This document shows positions 50,311 to 59,581 of a stretch of DNA of 64,000 nt, one piece after another. The stretch spans positions 186,001 through 250,000 of the forward strand of contig JAEUOR010000013.1 in NCBI GenBank assembly GCA_016790635.1, read 5' to 3'. This DNA comes from Burkholderiales bacterium. Lineage in GTDB: Bacteria; Pseudomonadota; Gammaproteobacteria; Burkholderiales; JAEUOS01. Numbering within the stretch: position 1 is the stretch's first letter; each line of letters begins with the position of its first letter. The notes under the pieces were generated by a model. It ran no database searches, was not told the origin of the DNA, and saw only the letters and a program-made list of their open reading frames with translations. Both the position numbers and the translations under genes were made by a program.

Positions 50311-51678
50311 TCAGCGCATTCCCGGCAGGCTGCCGCCCATGAAGCGGCCCATTCCGCGCATCATCTTTGCCAGGCCGCCCTGTTTCATCTGTTTCATCAT
50401 CGTGCGCATCTGCTCGAACTGCTTGAGCAGACGATTGACCTCCTGCACGGGAACGCCGGCACCTTTCGCGATGCGCTGCTTGCGCTTGGCCTTGATCAGG
50501 TCCGGGTGAATGCGTTCCTGCGGCGTCATGGAGTTGATGATGCCTTCCATGCGCCGGACCTCGCGCTCGGCTCGGTCGAGGTCGGCTCCCTGCGCTGCTT
50601 GGGCGAATTGCGCCGGCAACTTGTCCATGAAGGTCGATAGGCCGCCCATCTTTCGCATCTGGCCGATCTGCGACTTGAAGTCTTCTAGGTCGAAGCGCTC
50701 CCCGGTGCGAATCTTGTCGGCGACCTTCTTGGCCGCTTCCAGGTCGACCCCCCGGTGGGCTTCCTCGACGAGCGAAAGAATGTCTCCCATGCCGAGGATG
50801 CGTCCGGCCATGCGCTCAGGATGAAAGACCTCGAACCCGCCCAACTTCTCGCCAGTGCCCGCGAACTTGATGGGCGCCCCGGTGATATGCCGTACCGAGA
50901 GCGCCGCACCACCGCGCGCGTCTCCGTCGAGCTTGGTCAGGATGACTCCGGTCAGCGGCAGGGCGTCGCCGAAGGCCTTGGCCGTGTTCACCGCATCCTG
51001 GCCCAGCATGGCGTCGACGACAAACAGCGTTTCGACCGGGTCCAGCGCGGCATGCAACGCACGGATCTCCTCCATCATCGCGGTATCCACGCCGAGGCGT
51101 CCCGCCGTATCGACGATCAGCACATCATGGAATTGCGTGCGCGCTTTGTTCAGGGCGGCAGTTGCGATGTCGACCGGTTTCTCACCCGGAGTCGCCGGGT
51201 AGAAGTCGACGCCAGCCTGTGCGCTGACGGTCTCCAATTGCTTGATGGCGGCCGGTCGGTAGACGTCGGTCGATACCGTGAGCACCTTCTTGCGATATTG
51301 TTCGCGGACCAGCTTGGCCAACTTTCCGGCCGAAGTCGTCTTGCCAGCGCCTTGCAGCCCGGCCAGGAGAATCACGGCCGGTGGCTTGGTCGCGAAATTC
51401 AGTTCGCGCGCGGCATCGCCCATGATCGCGGCCAATTCGGCATTCACGACCCCGACCAGGGCTTGTCCGGGCGTCAGGCTCCCGACAACTTCAGTCCCCG
51501 CGGCCTTTTCCTTGATGCGCGCGATCAGGTCGCGCACCACGGGAAGTGCGACATCAGCCTCGAGCAAGGCCATGCGCACCTCGCGCAGCATTTCGGCCAT
51601 GTTGGCCTCGGTAAGACGCGCCTCACCTCGCAGCGTCTTGACCACTCGGGACAGCCTGGACGTGAGATTCTCGAGCAT
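50311..51678 (-). CDS. ffh: Signal recognition particle GTPase Ffh
   Basis: A 455-residue SRP54. The N and G domains have GLQGAGKTTSAGKLA, DTAGRLGVDT, TKLDGDARGGAAL and GTGEKLGGFEVFHPER; the Met-rich M domain at the end binds 4.5S RNA (QMRTMMKQMKQGGLAKMMRGMG). Start ATG 51678 (MLENLTSRLSRVV) fits the family; ATG 51702 would add eight residues. Divergent from the CcsA-like gene by 17-41 bp. Confidence 0.96.
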   Translation of the reverse strand: MLENLTSRLSRVVKTLRGEARLTEANMAEMLREVRMALLEADVALPVVRDLIARIKEKAAGTEVVGSLTPGQALVGVVNAELAAIMGDAARELNFATKPPAVILLAGLQGAGKTTSAGKLAKLVREQYRKKVLTVSTDVYRPAAIKQLETVSAQAGVDFYPATPGEKPVDIATAALNKARTQFHDVLIVDTAGRLGVDTAMMEEIRALHAALDPVETLFVVDAMLGQDAVNTAKAFGDALPLTGVILTKLDGDARGGAALSVRHITGAPIKFAGTGEKLGGFEVFHPERMAGRILGMGDILSLVEEAHRGVDLEAAKKVADKIRTGERFDLEDFKSQIGQMRKMGGLSTFMDKLPAQFAQAAQGADLDRAEREVRRMEGIINSMTPQERIHPDLIKAKRKQRIAKGAGVPVQEVNRLLKQFEQMRTMMKQMKQGGLAKMMRGMGRFMGGSLPGMR

Positions 51679-51706
51679 CGGCGCTGTCGCGCTAAGCGGC
51701 ATGAAC

Positions 51707-51712
51707 TACAAT
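51707..51712 (+). promoter_or_regulatory. Candidate -10 element (TACAAT) directly before the CcsA-like gene
   Basis: TACAAT ends 7 bp before the GTG start at 51720, so transcription would begin at or next to the start codon. The -35 region inside the ffh start is poor. Confidence 0.35.
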
Positions 51713-51719
51713 TCTTTGG

Positions 51720-52553
51720 GTGCAAAAGATTCTACTCCACGCGGGTGTCGCCGCACTCTATGCAGGGCTTGCGCTGCACTTCTGGCGCACCCGTTGGAGC
51801 TTTGCGGCGCGCGCGGCAGTCGCCGGGCGCGCCGGGTGGCGGGCATGGGAGCGCGTCGCATTGGCTTGCGCAGTCCTGGCGCATTGCGGGTTGCTGGCTG
51901 GCGAGATCTTCGACACCGGTGGTTTTCGTTTCGGCTTCGCCCATGCGTTGTCGGCGATGGCCCTGCTGGCGCTGGTCTTCTATGGCATTGAGAGCCTTTT
52001 CCACACGATCGACGGGGTCCCGGCGCTGGTGTTGCCGCCTTCCGCAGTGTGTGTATTGCTCCCGGCGGTCTTTCCGGGCGCGGTCAGCACCGTTCGCGCA
52101 ACCGAACCGGCCTTTGTCGCCCATGTCGTCGTCGCGATGGCGGCATATGCCTTCATTGCGATTGCCGCCGTGCATGCGATTCTCATGCTGGTGATCGAGC
52201 GGCGATTGCAGCGTCCGGGGCGCTCGCCGGCTCCGGTCGGTTTGCCGCCGCTCCTGACGATGGAGAATCTGCTGTTCCGCATTCTCGCCGCCGGATTTGC
52301 GTTGCTGACCCTTACGCTGGCGAGCGGGCTTGTGTTTGCTGAAGAGATATTCGGCCGCACATTGCGCTTCGACCACAAGACGGTCTTCAGTCTGCTTGCC
52401 TGGCTGATCTTCGCGGTCTTGCTGCTTGGTCGACGCGCTTATGGATGGCGCGGGCGGGCTGCTCTCAACGGTACTTTCGCCGGATTTGCCATGCTTTTGC
52501 TGGCCTATATCGGTAGCCGCTTCGTCGTCGAAGTGGTGCTCGGCCGGGCCTGA
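51720..52553 (+). CDS. CcsA/YpjD-like cytochrome c assembly family membrane protein
   Basis: A 277-residue protein with about eight membrane segments; the core FAHALSAMALLALVFYGIES and ENLLFRILAAGFALLTLTLASG...FDHKTVFSLLAWLIFAVLL is characteristic of the CcsA/YpjD (HemX-like) family. A conserved histidine lies in FDHKTVFS. It lacks the WWD motif of true heme handlers, so it may not bind heme. Start is GTG 51720. Followed by the PP0621 gene and pilS. Confidence 0.82.
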   Translation: MQKILLHAGVAALYAGLALHFWRTRWSFAARAAVAGRAGWRAWERVALACAVLAHCGLLAGEIFDTGGFRFGFAHALSAMALLALVFYGIESLFHTIDGVPALVLPPSAVCVLLPAVFPGAVSTVRATEPAFVAHVVVAMAAYAFIAIAAVHAILMLVIERRLQRPGRSPAPVGLPPLLTMENLLFRILAAGFALLTLTLASGLVFAEEIFGRTLRFDHKTVFSLLAWLIFAVLLLGRRAYGWRGRAALNGTFAGFAMLLLAYIGSRFVVEVVLGRA

Positions 52554-52574
52554 CTGGCGCAGGCGCAACCGAAT

Positions 52575-52811
52575 ATGGCCAAACTGGCACTCGTCGTTTT
52601 TGCGATCGTTGGGTTCTTGCTTTGGTTGCGTTTTGCGGCACGGCGCGCGCGCGCGGAAAGCCCGCCGCCGCCGTTGGCGCGCGATGCTGGCGTCATGCTC
52701 GCCTGCGCGCATTGCGGTGTCCTGTTTCCGGGCGATGATGCGATCACGGACGACCGCGGCCTGCATTTCTGCTGTGTGTCGCATCGTGACCTGGGTCCCG
52801 GCTCGCAATGA
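52575..52811 (+). CDS. PP0621-type small zinc-ribbon protein
   Basis: A 78-residue protein: one membrane helix (about 4-19), a basic linker, then CAHCGVLFPGDDAI...HFCCVSH, a CxxC...CC pattern that should bind zinc. This matches the PP0621 family found just before pilS. Its stop overlaps the pilS start by 4 bp (ATGA), so it is probably tied to pilus signalling. Function unknown. Confidence 0.8.
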   Translation: MAKLALVVFAIVGFLLWLRFAARRARAESPPPPLARDAGVMLACAHCGVLFPGDDAITDDRGLHFCCVSHRDLGPGSQ

Positions 52812-54442
52812 CAGCGCTCGCGTTGCCATTTCGTTTCGGCCGGTTTGAATCGGCCGCTGTCGCCGAGGAGTATTGGCGCTCGCTTTCGTATTTCAACCTT
52901 TCTCGCCTGGTCGTCGCCGGCGCGCTTCTGTTCGCGATCGTCGCTTATGGGGATACACGGGTATTTGGCGCATCGGATCCGGCGCTTTTCTACAGGGTAT
53001 GCCTCGCGTACCTTTTTTTGGCTGCCGCCTTCTGGTGGGGGTTGAAACGCATTCGCACGGTCTTTTCCGTCCACCTTGCCTTGCAGGCGGTCACGGATAT
53101 CGCGGTGATCACGATGCTGGTCCACGCGAGCGGAGGAATTCGCTCGGGGCTCGGCATCCTCTACCTCATGCCGCTGGCAGCCGCGGCGTCGGTCACCGGC
53201 GGGCGCATGTCGCTGTTCTATGCGTCCTTGGCGACGTTTGGTCTCTTCGCCGAGAACACCTACTGGGTACTACGATACGACATCGGCGTCTCGGACTACT
53301 TCCAGACCGGCCTGCTGGCGGCTGGCTGCTTCGTGGTGGCGATCGTCACCAACCGACTGGCCAAGCGACTCATAGCGAACGAGGCCCTGGTCCGGCAACG
53401 TTCAGCCGACCTGCGCGGCCAGATGGAGATCAACCGGCTGGTGATCCGTGACATGCCCTCGGGCGTCCTGGTCGTCGATGCCGATGGCCTCGTAAAACTG
53501 GCCAACCCGGAAGCCGAGCGCCTGCTGGGGCGCGACCGTGCCGCCGGCCTGCCGCTGGCATCGCTTGCCCCTGCTCTGGACACCATTGGTCGCCGTTGGC
53601 GCTCGCAACACGGGGCGGGGCGACTGCAGGCGGATATCGGCGGCCAACAGGTTTACGTCAGGCTCGTCGACGCCGCGCGCGGCGCGGGCGGCGAGATGGT
53701 GATGTTCCTCGAAGACGCCGCCAAGCTGCGTGAGCAGGCGCAGCAGGTGAAGCTTGCGGCGCTGGGCAGGCTTACTGCAAACATTGCCCACGAGATACGC
53801 AATCCACTATCGGCCATCGGGCACGCCGCAGAACTCCTGGCAGAGGAGGGACGCGACTTTCCGCAACTCGGTCGACTGACCCGCATCATCGGCGAGAACA
53901 CCGCCCGCCTGGACCGCATCGTGCAGGAGGTGCTGCAGCTCAATCGCCGCGATCGGGCGAGCGTCGAAGAGGTTCCCATGCAGGCCTTTCTGCGTTCGGT
54001 GGTCGAGCAGATCAGCCAAGCCGAGCGCGTTCCTCTAGAAGCATTCCGTATCAACATGCCGCCGGCTTGCGTCGCCGTCTTCGATCGCCAGCACCTCAAT
54101 CGCATCCTCTGGAACCTGATCAACAACGCGTGGCGACATTCTCGTCGGCAAGCGGGATCAATCTGGATCGATCTGACAGCGCGGCATGAGCGGCGCATCG
54201 AGTTGCATGTCCTTGATGATGGTGAAGGCATCGCCCCTGACCTTGTGGCTCAGCTCTTCGAGCCTTTTTTCACCACCTCGTCGCGCGGCATCGGCCTCGG
54301 CCTCTACATCGCCCGCGAACTCGCGGAGGCCAATCTCGCGTCTCTTGATTACGTGCCTGCGGCCGAGCGCGACCCCGGGCTGCGTGAGCGCGCCGGCGCC
54401 GCTGGCGCCGATTTCCGACTGATCATGGAAGGCTATGGCTAG
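52808..54442 (+). CDS. pilS: Sensor histidine kinase PilS
   Basis: A 544-residue sensor kinase. Six N-terminal membrane helices lie in about 30-190, followed by a PAS-like region (about 205-320), HisKA with H-box NIAHEIRNPLSAIGHAAELL, and the ATPase domain with LWNLINNAWRHSR, DDGEGI and GIGLGLYIARELA. In Pseudomonas PilS senses pilin in the membrane and acts on PilR. Its end overlaps the pilR start by 8 bp. No pilin gene is nearby. Confidence 0.93.
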   Translation: MTALALPFRFGRFESAAVAEEYWRSLSYFNLSRLVVAGALLFAIVAYGDTRVFGASDPALFYRVCLAYLFLAAAFWWGLKRIRTVFSVHLALQAVTDIAVITMLVHASGGIRSGLGILYLMPLAAAASVTGGRMSLFYASLATFGLFAENTYWVLRYDIGVSDYFQTGLLAAGCFVVAIVTNRLAKRLIANEALVRQRSADLRGQMEINRLVIRDMPSGVLVVDADGLVKLANPEAERLLGRDRAAGLPLASLAPALDTIGRRWRSQHGAGRLQADIGGQQVYVRLVDAARGAGGEMVMFLEDAAKLREQAQQVKLAALGRLTANIAHEIRNPLSAIGHAAELLAEEGRDFPQLGRLTRIIGENTARLDRIVQEVLQLNRRDRASVEEVPMQAFLRSVVEQISQAERVPLEAFRINMPPACVAVFDRQHLNRILWNLINNAWRHSRRQAGSIWIDLTARHERRIELHVLDDGEGIAPDLVAQLFEPFFTTSSRGIGLGLYIARELAEANLASLDYVPAAERDPGLRERAGAAGADFRLIMEGYG

Positions 54443-55814
54443 TACATCACTCCCACAACGTGGCGCCGAAGTTGCGCGTCGACGCGCGCCGCGCATTCTT
54501 GTGGTCGACGACGAAGCCGACATACGCGAACTCCTTGAATTGACCTTGGTGCGCATGGGTCTGACGGTCGATCTGGCAGGAGGCGTTGAAGAGGCCAAGG
54601 CCCTGATCGCCGAGCAGACTTACGATTTGTGCCTCACAGACATGCGCATGGCCGATGGCAACGGCCTGGACCTGGTTCGCCATGTGGCCCAGATGTGCAG
54701 GGATCTGCCGATAGCGGTCATCACCGCGCACGGTACGACCGACAACGCGGTGGCGGCGCTCAAGGCAGGGGCATTCGACTACTTGTCCAAGCCCGTCGGC
54801 CTCGAGCAGTTGCGTACCCTCGTGAAGTCGGCGATCGAAGTGCCGACGGCCAGCGCTTCGGCTGAGTCGGGGCGCGGGTTGATCGGCGGCTCGAACGCGA
54901 TCGTCGAGACGCGTGAGCTGATCGGACGCGTGGCCCGTAGTCTGGCTCCGGTGCACATTTGCGGCGAGTCCGGCACGGGCAAGGAATTGGCCGCACGGCT
55001 CTTGCACGAACAGTCGCTGCGATCCGGCGCGTTTGTCGCCGTCAATTGCGGAGCGATTCCGGAGAATCTCATGGAGAGCGAGTTCTTTGGATATCGCAAA
55101 GGGGCCTTCACAGGTGCCAGCGAAGATCGCGATGGTTTTTTCCAGGCCGCATCCAACGGTACACTGTTCTTGGACGAGGTTGCAGAGTTGCCGTTGGCGA
55201 TGCAGGTCAAGCTGCTGCGCGCGATCCAGGAAAAGCAAGTGCGGCGAGTCGGTGCCACCACTGAAGAACGCATCGATGTGCGTATTGTGAGCGCTACCCA
55301 CCAGAACCTGACTGCCCTGACCGTGGCAGGTAGATTTCGCCAGGATCTGCTGTATCGACTCAATGTCATCGAGATTCGTACCCCGTCGTTGCGTGAGTGC
55401 CGCGAGGACATTGCCGGCATCGCGCGCGCGTTCGTCAATCGTGCCGCGGCAAACGCTAGCCAGGCCTTCCGTCTGGCCGATACAGCCATTGCCGCTCTGG
55501 AGAAATACGACTTTCCCGGCAACGTCCGGGAACTCGAAAACATCCTCGAACGTGCCATCGCACTCGCGCGCGGGGACCAGATCGTTGCCGAGGACTTGCG
55601 TCTGATCCCCACCCCGGCGGAGGACGCGCCGCGCATCGCCGGGGAAGGTGATGCCGGCGGCCTGCCGCTCCCGGATTACCTGGATCGCATCGAGCGCGAG
55701 GCGATCCAGGGCGCCCTGCGGGAAGCCGGCGGCAACCGTACTGCGGCGGCGCGCTTGCTTGGCGTGACCTTCCGCTCCTTGCGCTATCGATTGCAAAGGC
55801 TGGGGATTGACTGA
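54435..55814 (+). CDS. pilR: Sigma-54-dependent response regulator PilR
   Basis: A 459-residue NtrC-type activator. Receiver: VDDEADIRELLELT and phospho-acceptor aspartate in CLTDMRM. The AAA+ domain has GESGTGKELAARL and the sigma-54 contact loop GAFTGA (inside YRKGAFTGASEDRDG), then VDEVAELPLAMQ-like Walker B. C-terminal Fis HTH: ALREAGGNRTAAARLLGVTFRSLRYRLQRL. It activates pilin-type promoters with sigma-54. The phosphodonor is PilS. It overlaps ampD by 8 bp. Confidence 0.95.
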   Translation: MASTSLPQRGAEVARRRAPRILVVDDEADIRELLELTLVRMGLTVDLAGGVEEAKALIAEQTYDLCLTDMRMADGNGLDLVRHVAQMCRDLPIAVITAHGTTDNAVAALKAGAFDYLSKPVGLEQLRTLVKSAIEVPTASASAESGRGLIGGSNAIVETRELIGRVARSLAPVHICGESGTGKELAARLLHEQSLRSGAFVAVNCGAIPENLMESEFFGYRKGAFTGASEDRDGFFQAASNGTLFLDEVAELPLAMQVKLLRAIQEKQVRRVGATTEERIDVRIVSATHQNLTALTVAGRFRQDLLYRLNVIEIRTPSLRECREDIAGIARAFVNRAAANASQAFRLADTAIAALEKYDFPGNVRELENILERAIALARGDQIVAEDLRLIPTPAEDAPRIAGEGDAGGLPLPDYLDRIEREAIQGALREAGGNRTAAARLLGVTFRSLRYRLQRLGID

Positions 55815-56400
55815 ACCGTCGCGCGCCTCGCGCGCCAGCCGCGCCATCCAATCCACCGGTTGGCATCCCGTGGCGCGGTGCATCGCGTCGCCGAACCACG
55901 ACCAGCGTCCGGCCGGCATCGACATTGAACTGGTTGTCGTGCACGGCATCAGTCTGCCGCCAGGCCGCTTCGGCGGCCCCTTCGTCGAGCAACTCTTCAC
56001 CAACCGCCTGGACCCGGCAGTGCACCCGTTCTTTGCCCAACTCGGTGAACTGCGAGTCTCCGCGCATTTCTTCATCCCGCGCGACGGCACGCTCAGGCAG
56101 TTCGTGTCCTGCCGCGATCGGGCCTGGCATGCCGGACTATCAAGCTGGCGGGGGCGTCAAGCTTGCAACGATTTTTCCATCGGCATCGAACTCGAGGGAA
56201 CCGACCTGCGCCCCTACACCGAAAGGCAGTACCGGCGCCTGGAAAGCCTGCTGCGTGATCTCGCCTGCGCCTATCCCCGGCTGCGTTCAATCGCCGGCCA
56301 CGAGCATGTAGCTCCGGGCCGCAAGACCGACCCGGGGCCGGCGTTCGACTGGCGGAGGGTGGTGCGTGCGTCCGGCTTTGCGTCGCCGCAACGAAATTGA
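55807..56400 (+). CDS. ampD: 1,6-anhydro-N-acetylmuramyl-L-alanine amidase AmpD
   Basis: A 197-residue amidase of cytoplasmic muropeptide recycling. Zinc ligands are H46 (VVHGISLPP), H165 (AGHEHVAPGRK) and D175 (KTDPG); E128 (IGIELEG) is the catalytic acid region. Start TTG 55807 has a GGGGA ribosome site and overlaps the pilR end by 8 bp. Coupling with pilS/pilR is typical of betaproteobacteria. Confidence 0.93.
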   Translation: MTEPSRASRASRAIQSTGWHPVARCIASPNHDQRPAGIDIELVVVHGISLPPGRFGGPFVEQLFTNRLDPAVHPFFAQLGELRVSAHFFIPRDGTLRQFVSCRDRAWHAGLSSWRGRQACNDFSIGIELEGTDLRPYTERQYRRLESLLRDLACAYPRLRSIAGHEHVAPGRKTDPGPAFDWRRVVRASGFASPQRN

Positions 56401-56428
56401 CACAAAGTCTTGCGCGCCCTGAATTCCT

Positions 56429-56475
56429 ATACTAGACTTGGGTTTACCGCGAGTACCTCATACAACATATAGTGT
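56429..56475 (+). promoter_or_regulatory. Tandem NrdR-box candidates with -10 element, upstream of nrdA
   Basis: The stronger site, ATACAACATATAGTGT (56460-56475), matches the remembered NrdR consensus ACACWATATATWGTGT at 14 of 16 positions. A weak site, ATACTAGACTTGGGTT (56429-56444), matches at 9 and lies 31 bp away, the spacing typical of paired NrdR boxes. TATACT (56428-56433) would be a -10 overlapped by the first box. This implies ATP/dATP-sensed repression of nrdAB. The 239-bp gap holds nothing else recognised. Confidence 0.55.
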
Positions 56476-56639
56476 GTGTGCGGGGTGGCGTCGCTCCGCG
56501 ATTGGGGCCGGGGGTTTGCCGCGAGGCTTAGTGTTGTAACAGCGCGCGAAGCGCAGGCGGTGCCGCATCCAGCCGATCACGGGGACGGTTTAGTTGCGGG
56601 CGCAGAGCGCGCTTCGACCACAACATCAGGAGACTAACA

Positions 56640-59537
56640 ATGCAGGTAGTGCAAGACGTCGAAGCGGCGCGCGTGCCGGTTTCATCCATGCCTGTCGAAG
56701 GGCCTGCGCGCGGGCATGCGGAGGGTACGCAGTACCGCGTGATTCGTCGCAACGGCGCTGTGGTTTCGTTCGAGCCGTCCAAGGTCACCATAGCAATGAC
56801 CAAGGCGTTCCTGGCCGTGAGCGGCGGGCAAGGTGCCGCGTCTGCGCGCATCCGCGAAGTCGTGGCCGGCCTCACCGACGCTGTTGTCGGCGCCCTGATG
56901 CGCCGACAGCCCAATGGCGGCACGTTTCACATCGAAGACATACAGGATCAGGTCGAGTTGTCCCTGATGCGTTCCGGCGAACACGAGGTGGCTCGCGCCT
57001 ATGTGTTGTATCGGGAAAAGCGCGCCGAGGAGCGGGCGCGGGCCAAGGAGCAGGCCAGCCCGCAGGCGCCTGCCGGGTTGTCGATCACCGATGACTCGGG
57101 CCGCAAGGCGCCCCTCGACCACGGGCGCCTGCAGGCCCTGATTGAGGCTGCTTGCGCTGGGCTCGCGGGTGTCAGCGCGGGACCGATCCTCGAATCGACG
57201 ATCCGCAATCTCTACGATGGAGTCCCGGCAGCGGAGGTTCGCAAAGGCCTGATTCTTTCTGCCCGCACCCTCATCGAATCGGACCCGTCCTACGGTTATG
57301 TGACCGCGCGCCTGTTGCTGCACGACATCCGCCATGAGGTGCTGGGCGAAGAACTGACGCAGGCCGAGATGGAGTCCAGGTACGCGGGCTATTTCGGGCA
57401 ATTCATCAAGCGGGGCATCGCCGCAGAGTTGCTGGATGAGCGCCTCGGACACTTCGATTTGAAGCGTCTGGGCAAGGCGCTGGTGGGATCGCGCGACAGC
57501 CAGTTCGAGTATCTCGGACTGCAAACCCTGTACGACCGCTATTTCCTTCACGAAGACGAGCGGCGCATTGAATTGCCGCAGGCGTTTTTCATGCGCGTCG
57601 CGATGGGCCTCGCGCTCAACGAGATCGATCGCGAGGCACGGGCCATCGAGTTCTACGAAGTCCTGTCGCGCTTCGATTTCATGTCGTCCACCCCGACGCT
57701 GTTCAACTCCGGCACCTTGCGCTCCCAGCTTTCATCCTGCTACCTGACCACGGTCGCAGACGACCTGGACGGCATCTACGAGGCGATCAAGGAGAATGCG
57801 CTGTTGTCGAAGTTCGCCGGCGGATTGGGTAATGACTGGACTCCGGTCAGGGCGCTCGGCAGCTATATCAAGGGCACCAACGGGAAGTCGCAGGGCGTGG
57901 TGCCCTTTCTAAAAGTGGTCAATGACACCGCGGTCGCGGTCAATCAGGGCGGCAAGCGCAAGGGCGCGGTGTGTGCGTACCTCGAGACCTGGCATCTGGA
58001 CATCGAGGAGTTCCTGGAGTTGCGCAAGAACACCGGCGACGACCGGCGCCGCACCCATGACATGAACACGGCGAACTGGATTCCAGACCTGTTCATGAAG
58101 CGGGTCATGGAGAACGGTGAGTGGACGCTGTTCTCGCCGTCCGATGCGACTGACCTGCACGACAAGTTTGGAAGGGAATTCGAGCGCGCCTACCTGGGTT
58201 ACGAGGCGCGGGCCGCCGCAGGCGAGCTCAAGCTTTTCAAGAAGGTCGCTGCAGTGGCATTGTGGCGCAAGATGCTGTCGATGCTGTTCGAGACCGGGCA
58301 TCCCTGGTTCACCTGGAAGGACGCCTGCAACATCCGCTCGCCGCAATCGCACGTCGGCGTGGTGCATTCCTCGAACCTGTGCACTGAAATCACTCTCAAC
58401 ACCAACGCGGACGAGATCGCCGTCTGCAACTTGGGATCCGTCAATCTGCGCGCCCACCTGAAGGACGGGCGTATCGACCACGAAAAGCTCAAGCGCACCA
58501 TTTCGACGGCGATGCGCATGCTCGACAACGTGATCGACATCAACTACTACGCTGTCGGCAAGGCGCGCAACTCAAACCAGAAACACCGTCCGGTGGGGCT
58601 GGGCATCATGGCATTTCAGGATTGCCTGCACGAACTGCGAATCCCCTATGCATCGCATGAGGCGGTGGAGTTCGCCGACGAGTCAATGGAGGCGGTCTGC
58701 TACCAGGCTTACTGGGCGTCCACCGAATTGGCGGCCGAGCGTGGGCGTTACAGTTCCTTCAAGGGATCGCTTTGGGACCGGGATATCCTGCCGCAAGACA
58801 CCATCCGCCTGCTGCGTGAGGCGCGTGGTGGTTATGTCGATGTGGATGAGTCGACCAAGCTTGACTGGAACGCACTGCGCGAGCGGATCCGCAAGCACGG
58901 CATGCGCAACTCGAACTGCATTGCGATTGCCCCGACGGCGACGATCTCCAACATCATCGGCGTGTCTGCCTGCATCGAGCCGACTTTTCAGAACTTGTTC
59001 GTCAAATCCAATCTTTCCGGCGAGTTCACCGTGGTCAACGAGTACCTCGTGCGCGACTTGAAGCGCCTGGGCTTGTGGGACAGCGTCATGATCGCCGACC
59101 TCAAGTACTTCGACGGTTCGCTGGCCAAGATCGATCGTGTGCCGCCAGAGATTCGCGCTCTTTACGCGACAGCCTTTGAAGTCGAACCCGCGTGGGTCGT
59201 CGAAGCGGCGGCGCGTCGCCAGAAGTGGATCGACCAGGCACAGTCGCTAAACATTTACATGGCTGGCGCGTCGGGCAAGAAGCTGGACGATACCTACAAG
59301 CTTGCCTGGCTGCGCGGGCTGAAGACGACCTATTACCTGCGCACGCTCGGCGCCACGAATGCGGAGAAATCAACGGTCAAGGCAGGTCAGTTGAATGCCG
59401 TGCCGGCGCATGGCGGCAATGGTCATGGGACCGCAGCTGCTGGCACAGAGGAGTCGGTGTCCGCGGAGGTGGTCGGTGCGGCCTGCATGTTGCGGCCGGG
59501 CGACCCCGGGTTTGCCGACTGCGAAGCTTGCCAGTGA
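56640..59537 (+). CDS. nrdA: Ribonucleoside-diphosphate reductase class Ia, alpha subunit
   Basis: A 965-residue NrdA. The first ATP-cone spans about 31-126 (YRVIRRNGAVVSFEPSKVTIAM). A second, degenerate cone-like region lies at about 145-230, and the total length is close to the two-cone Pseudomonas enzyme. Active-site cysteines are C367, C581 and C596 (SSCYL, SNLCTEI, AVCNLGS). The radical-path tyrosines are in LKTTYYLRTL and the redox C-terminus is CEAC (C961/C964). It makes dNDPs with NrdB. Probably repressed by NrdR. Confidence 0.95.
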   Translation: MQVVQDVEAARVPVSSMPVEGPARGHAEGTQYRVIRRNGAVVSFEPSKVTIAMTKAFLAVSGGQGAASARIREVVAGLTDAVVGALMRRQPNGGTFHIEDIQDQVELSLMRSGEHEVARAYVLYREKRAEERARAKEQASPQAPAGLSITDDSGRKAPLDHGRLQALIEAACAGLAGVSAGPILESTIRNLYDGVPAAEVRKGLILSARTLIESDPSYGYVTARLLLHDIRHEVLGEELTQAEMESRYAGYFGQFIKRGIAAELLDERLGHFDLKRLGKALVGSRDSQFEYLGLQTLYDRYFLHEDERRIELPQAFFMRVAMGLALNEIDREARAIEFYEVLSRFDFMSSTPTLFNSGTLRSQLSSCYLTTVADDLDGIYEAIKENALLSKFAGGLGNDWTPVRALGSYIKGTNGKSQGVVPFLKVVNDTAVAVNQGGKRKGAVCAYLETWHLDIEEFLELRKNTGDDRRRTHDMNTANWIPDLFMKRVMENGEWTLFSPSDATDLHDKFGREFERAYLGYEARAAAGELKLFKKVAAVALWRKMLSMLFETGHPWFTWKDACNIRSPQSHVGVVHSSNLCTEITLNTNADEIAVCNLGSVNLRAHLKDGRIDHEKLKRTISTAMRMLDNVIDINYYAVGKARNSNQKHRPVGLGIMAFQDCLHELRIPYASHEAVEFADESMEAVCYQAYWASTELAAERGRYSSFKGSLWDRDILPQDTIRLLREARGGYVDVDESTKLDWNALRERIRKHGMRNSNCIAIAPTATISNIIGVSACIEPTFQNLFVKSNLSGEFTVVNEYLVRDLKRLGLWDSVMIADLKYFDGSLAKIDRVPPEIRALYATAFEVEPAWVVEAAARRQKWIDQAQSLNIYMAGASGKKLDDTYKLAWLRGLKTTYYLRTLGATNAEKSTVKAGQLNAVPAHGGNGHGTAAAGTEESVSAEVVGAACMLRPGDPGFADCEACQ

Positions 59538-59581
59538 TGCAACGGACTTGCCACCAGTAGAACGAGAACAGGAGAGTCTGC

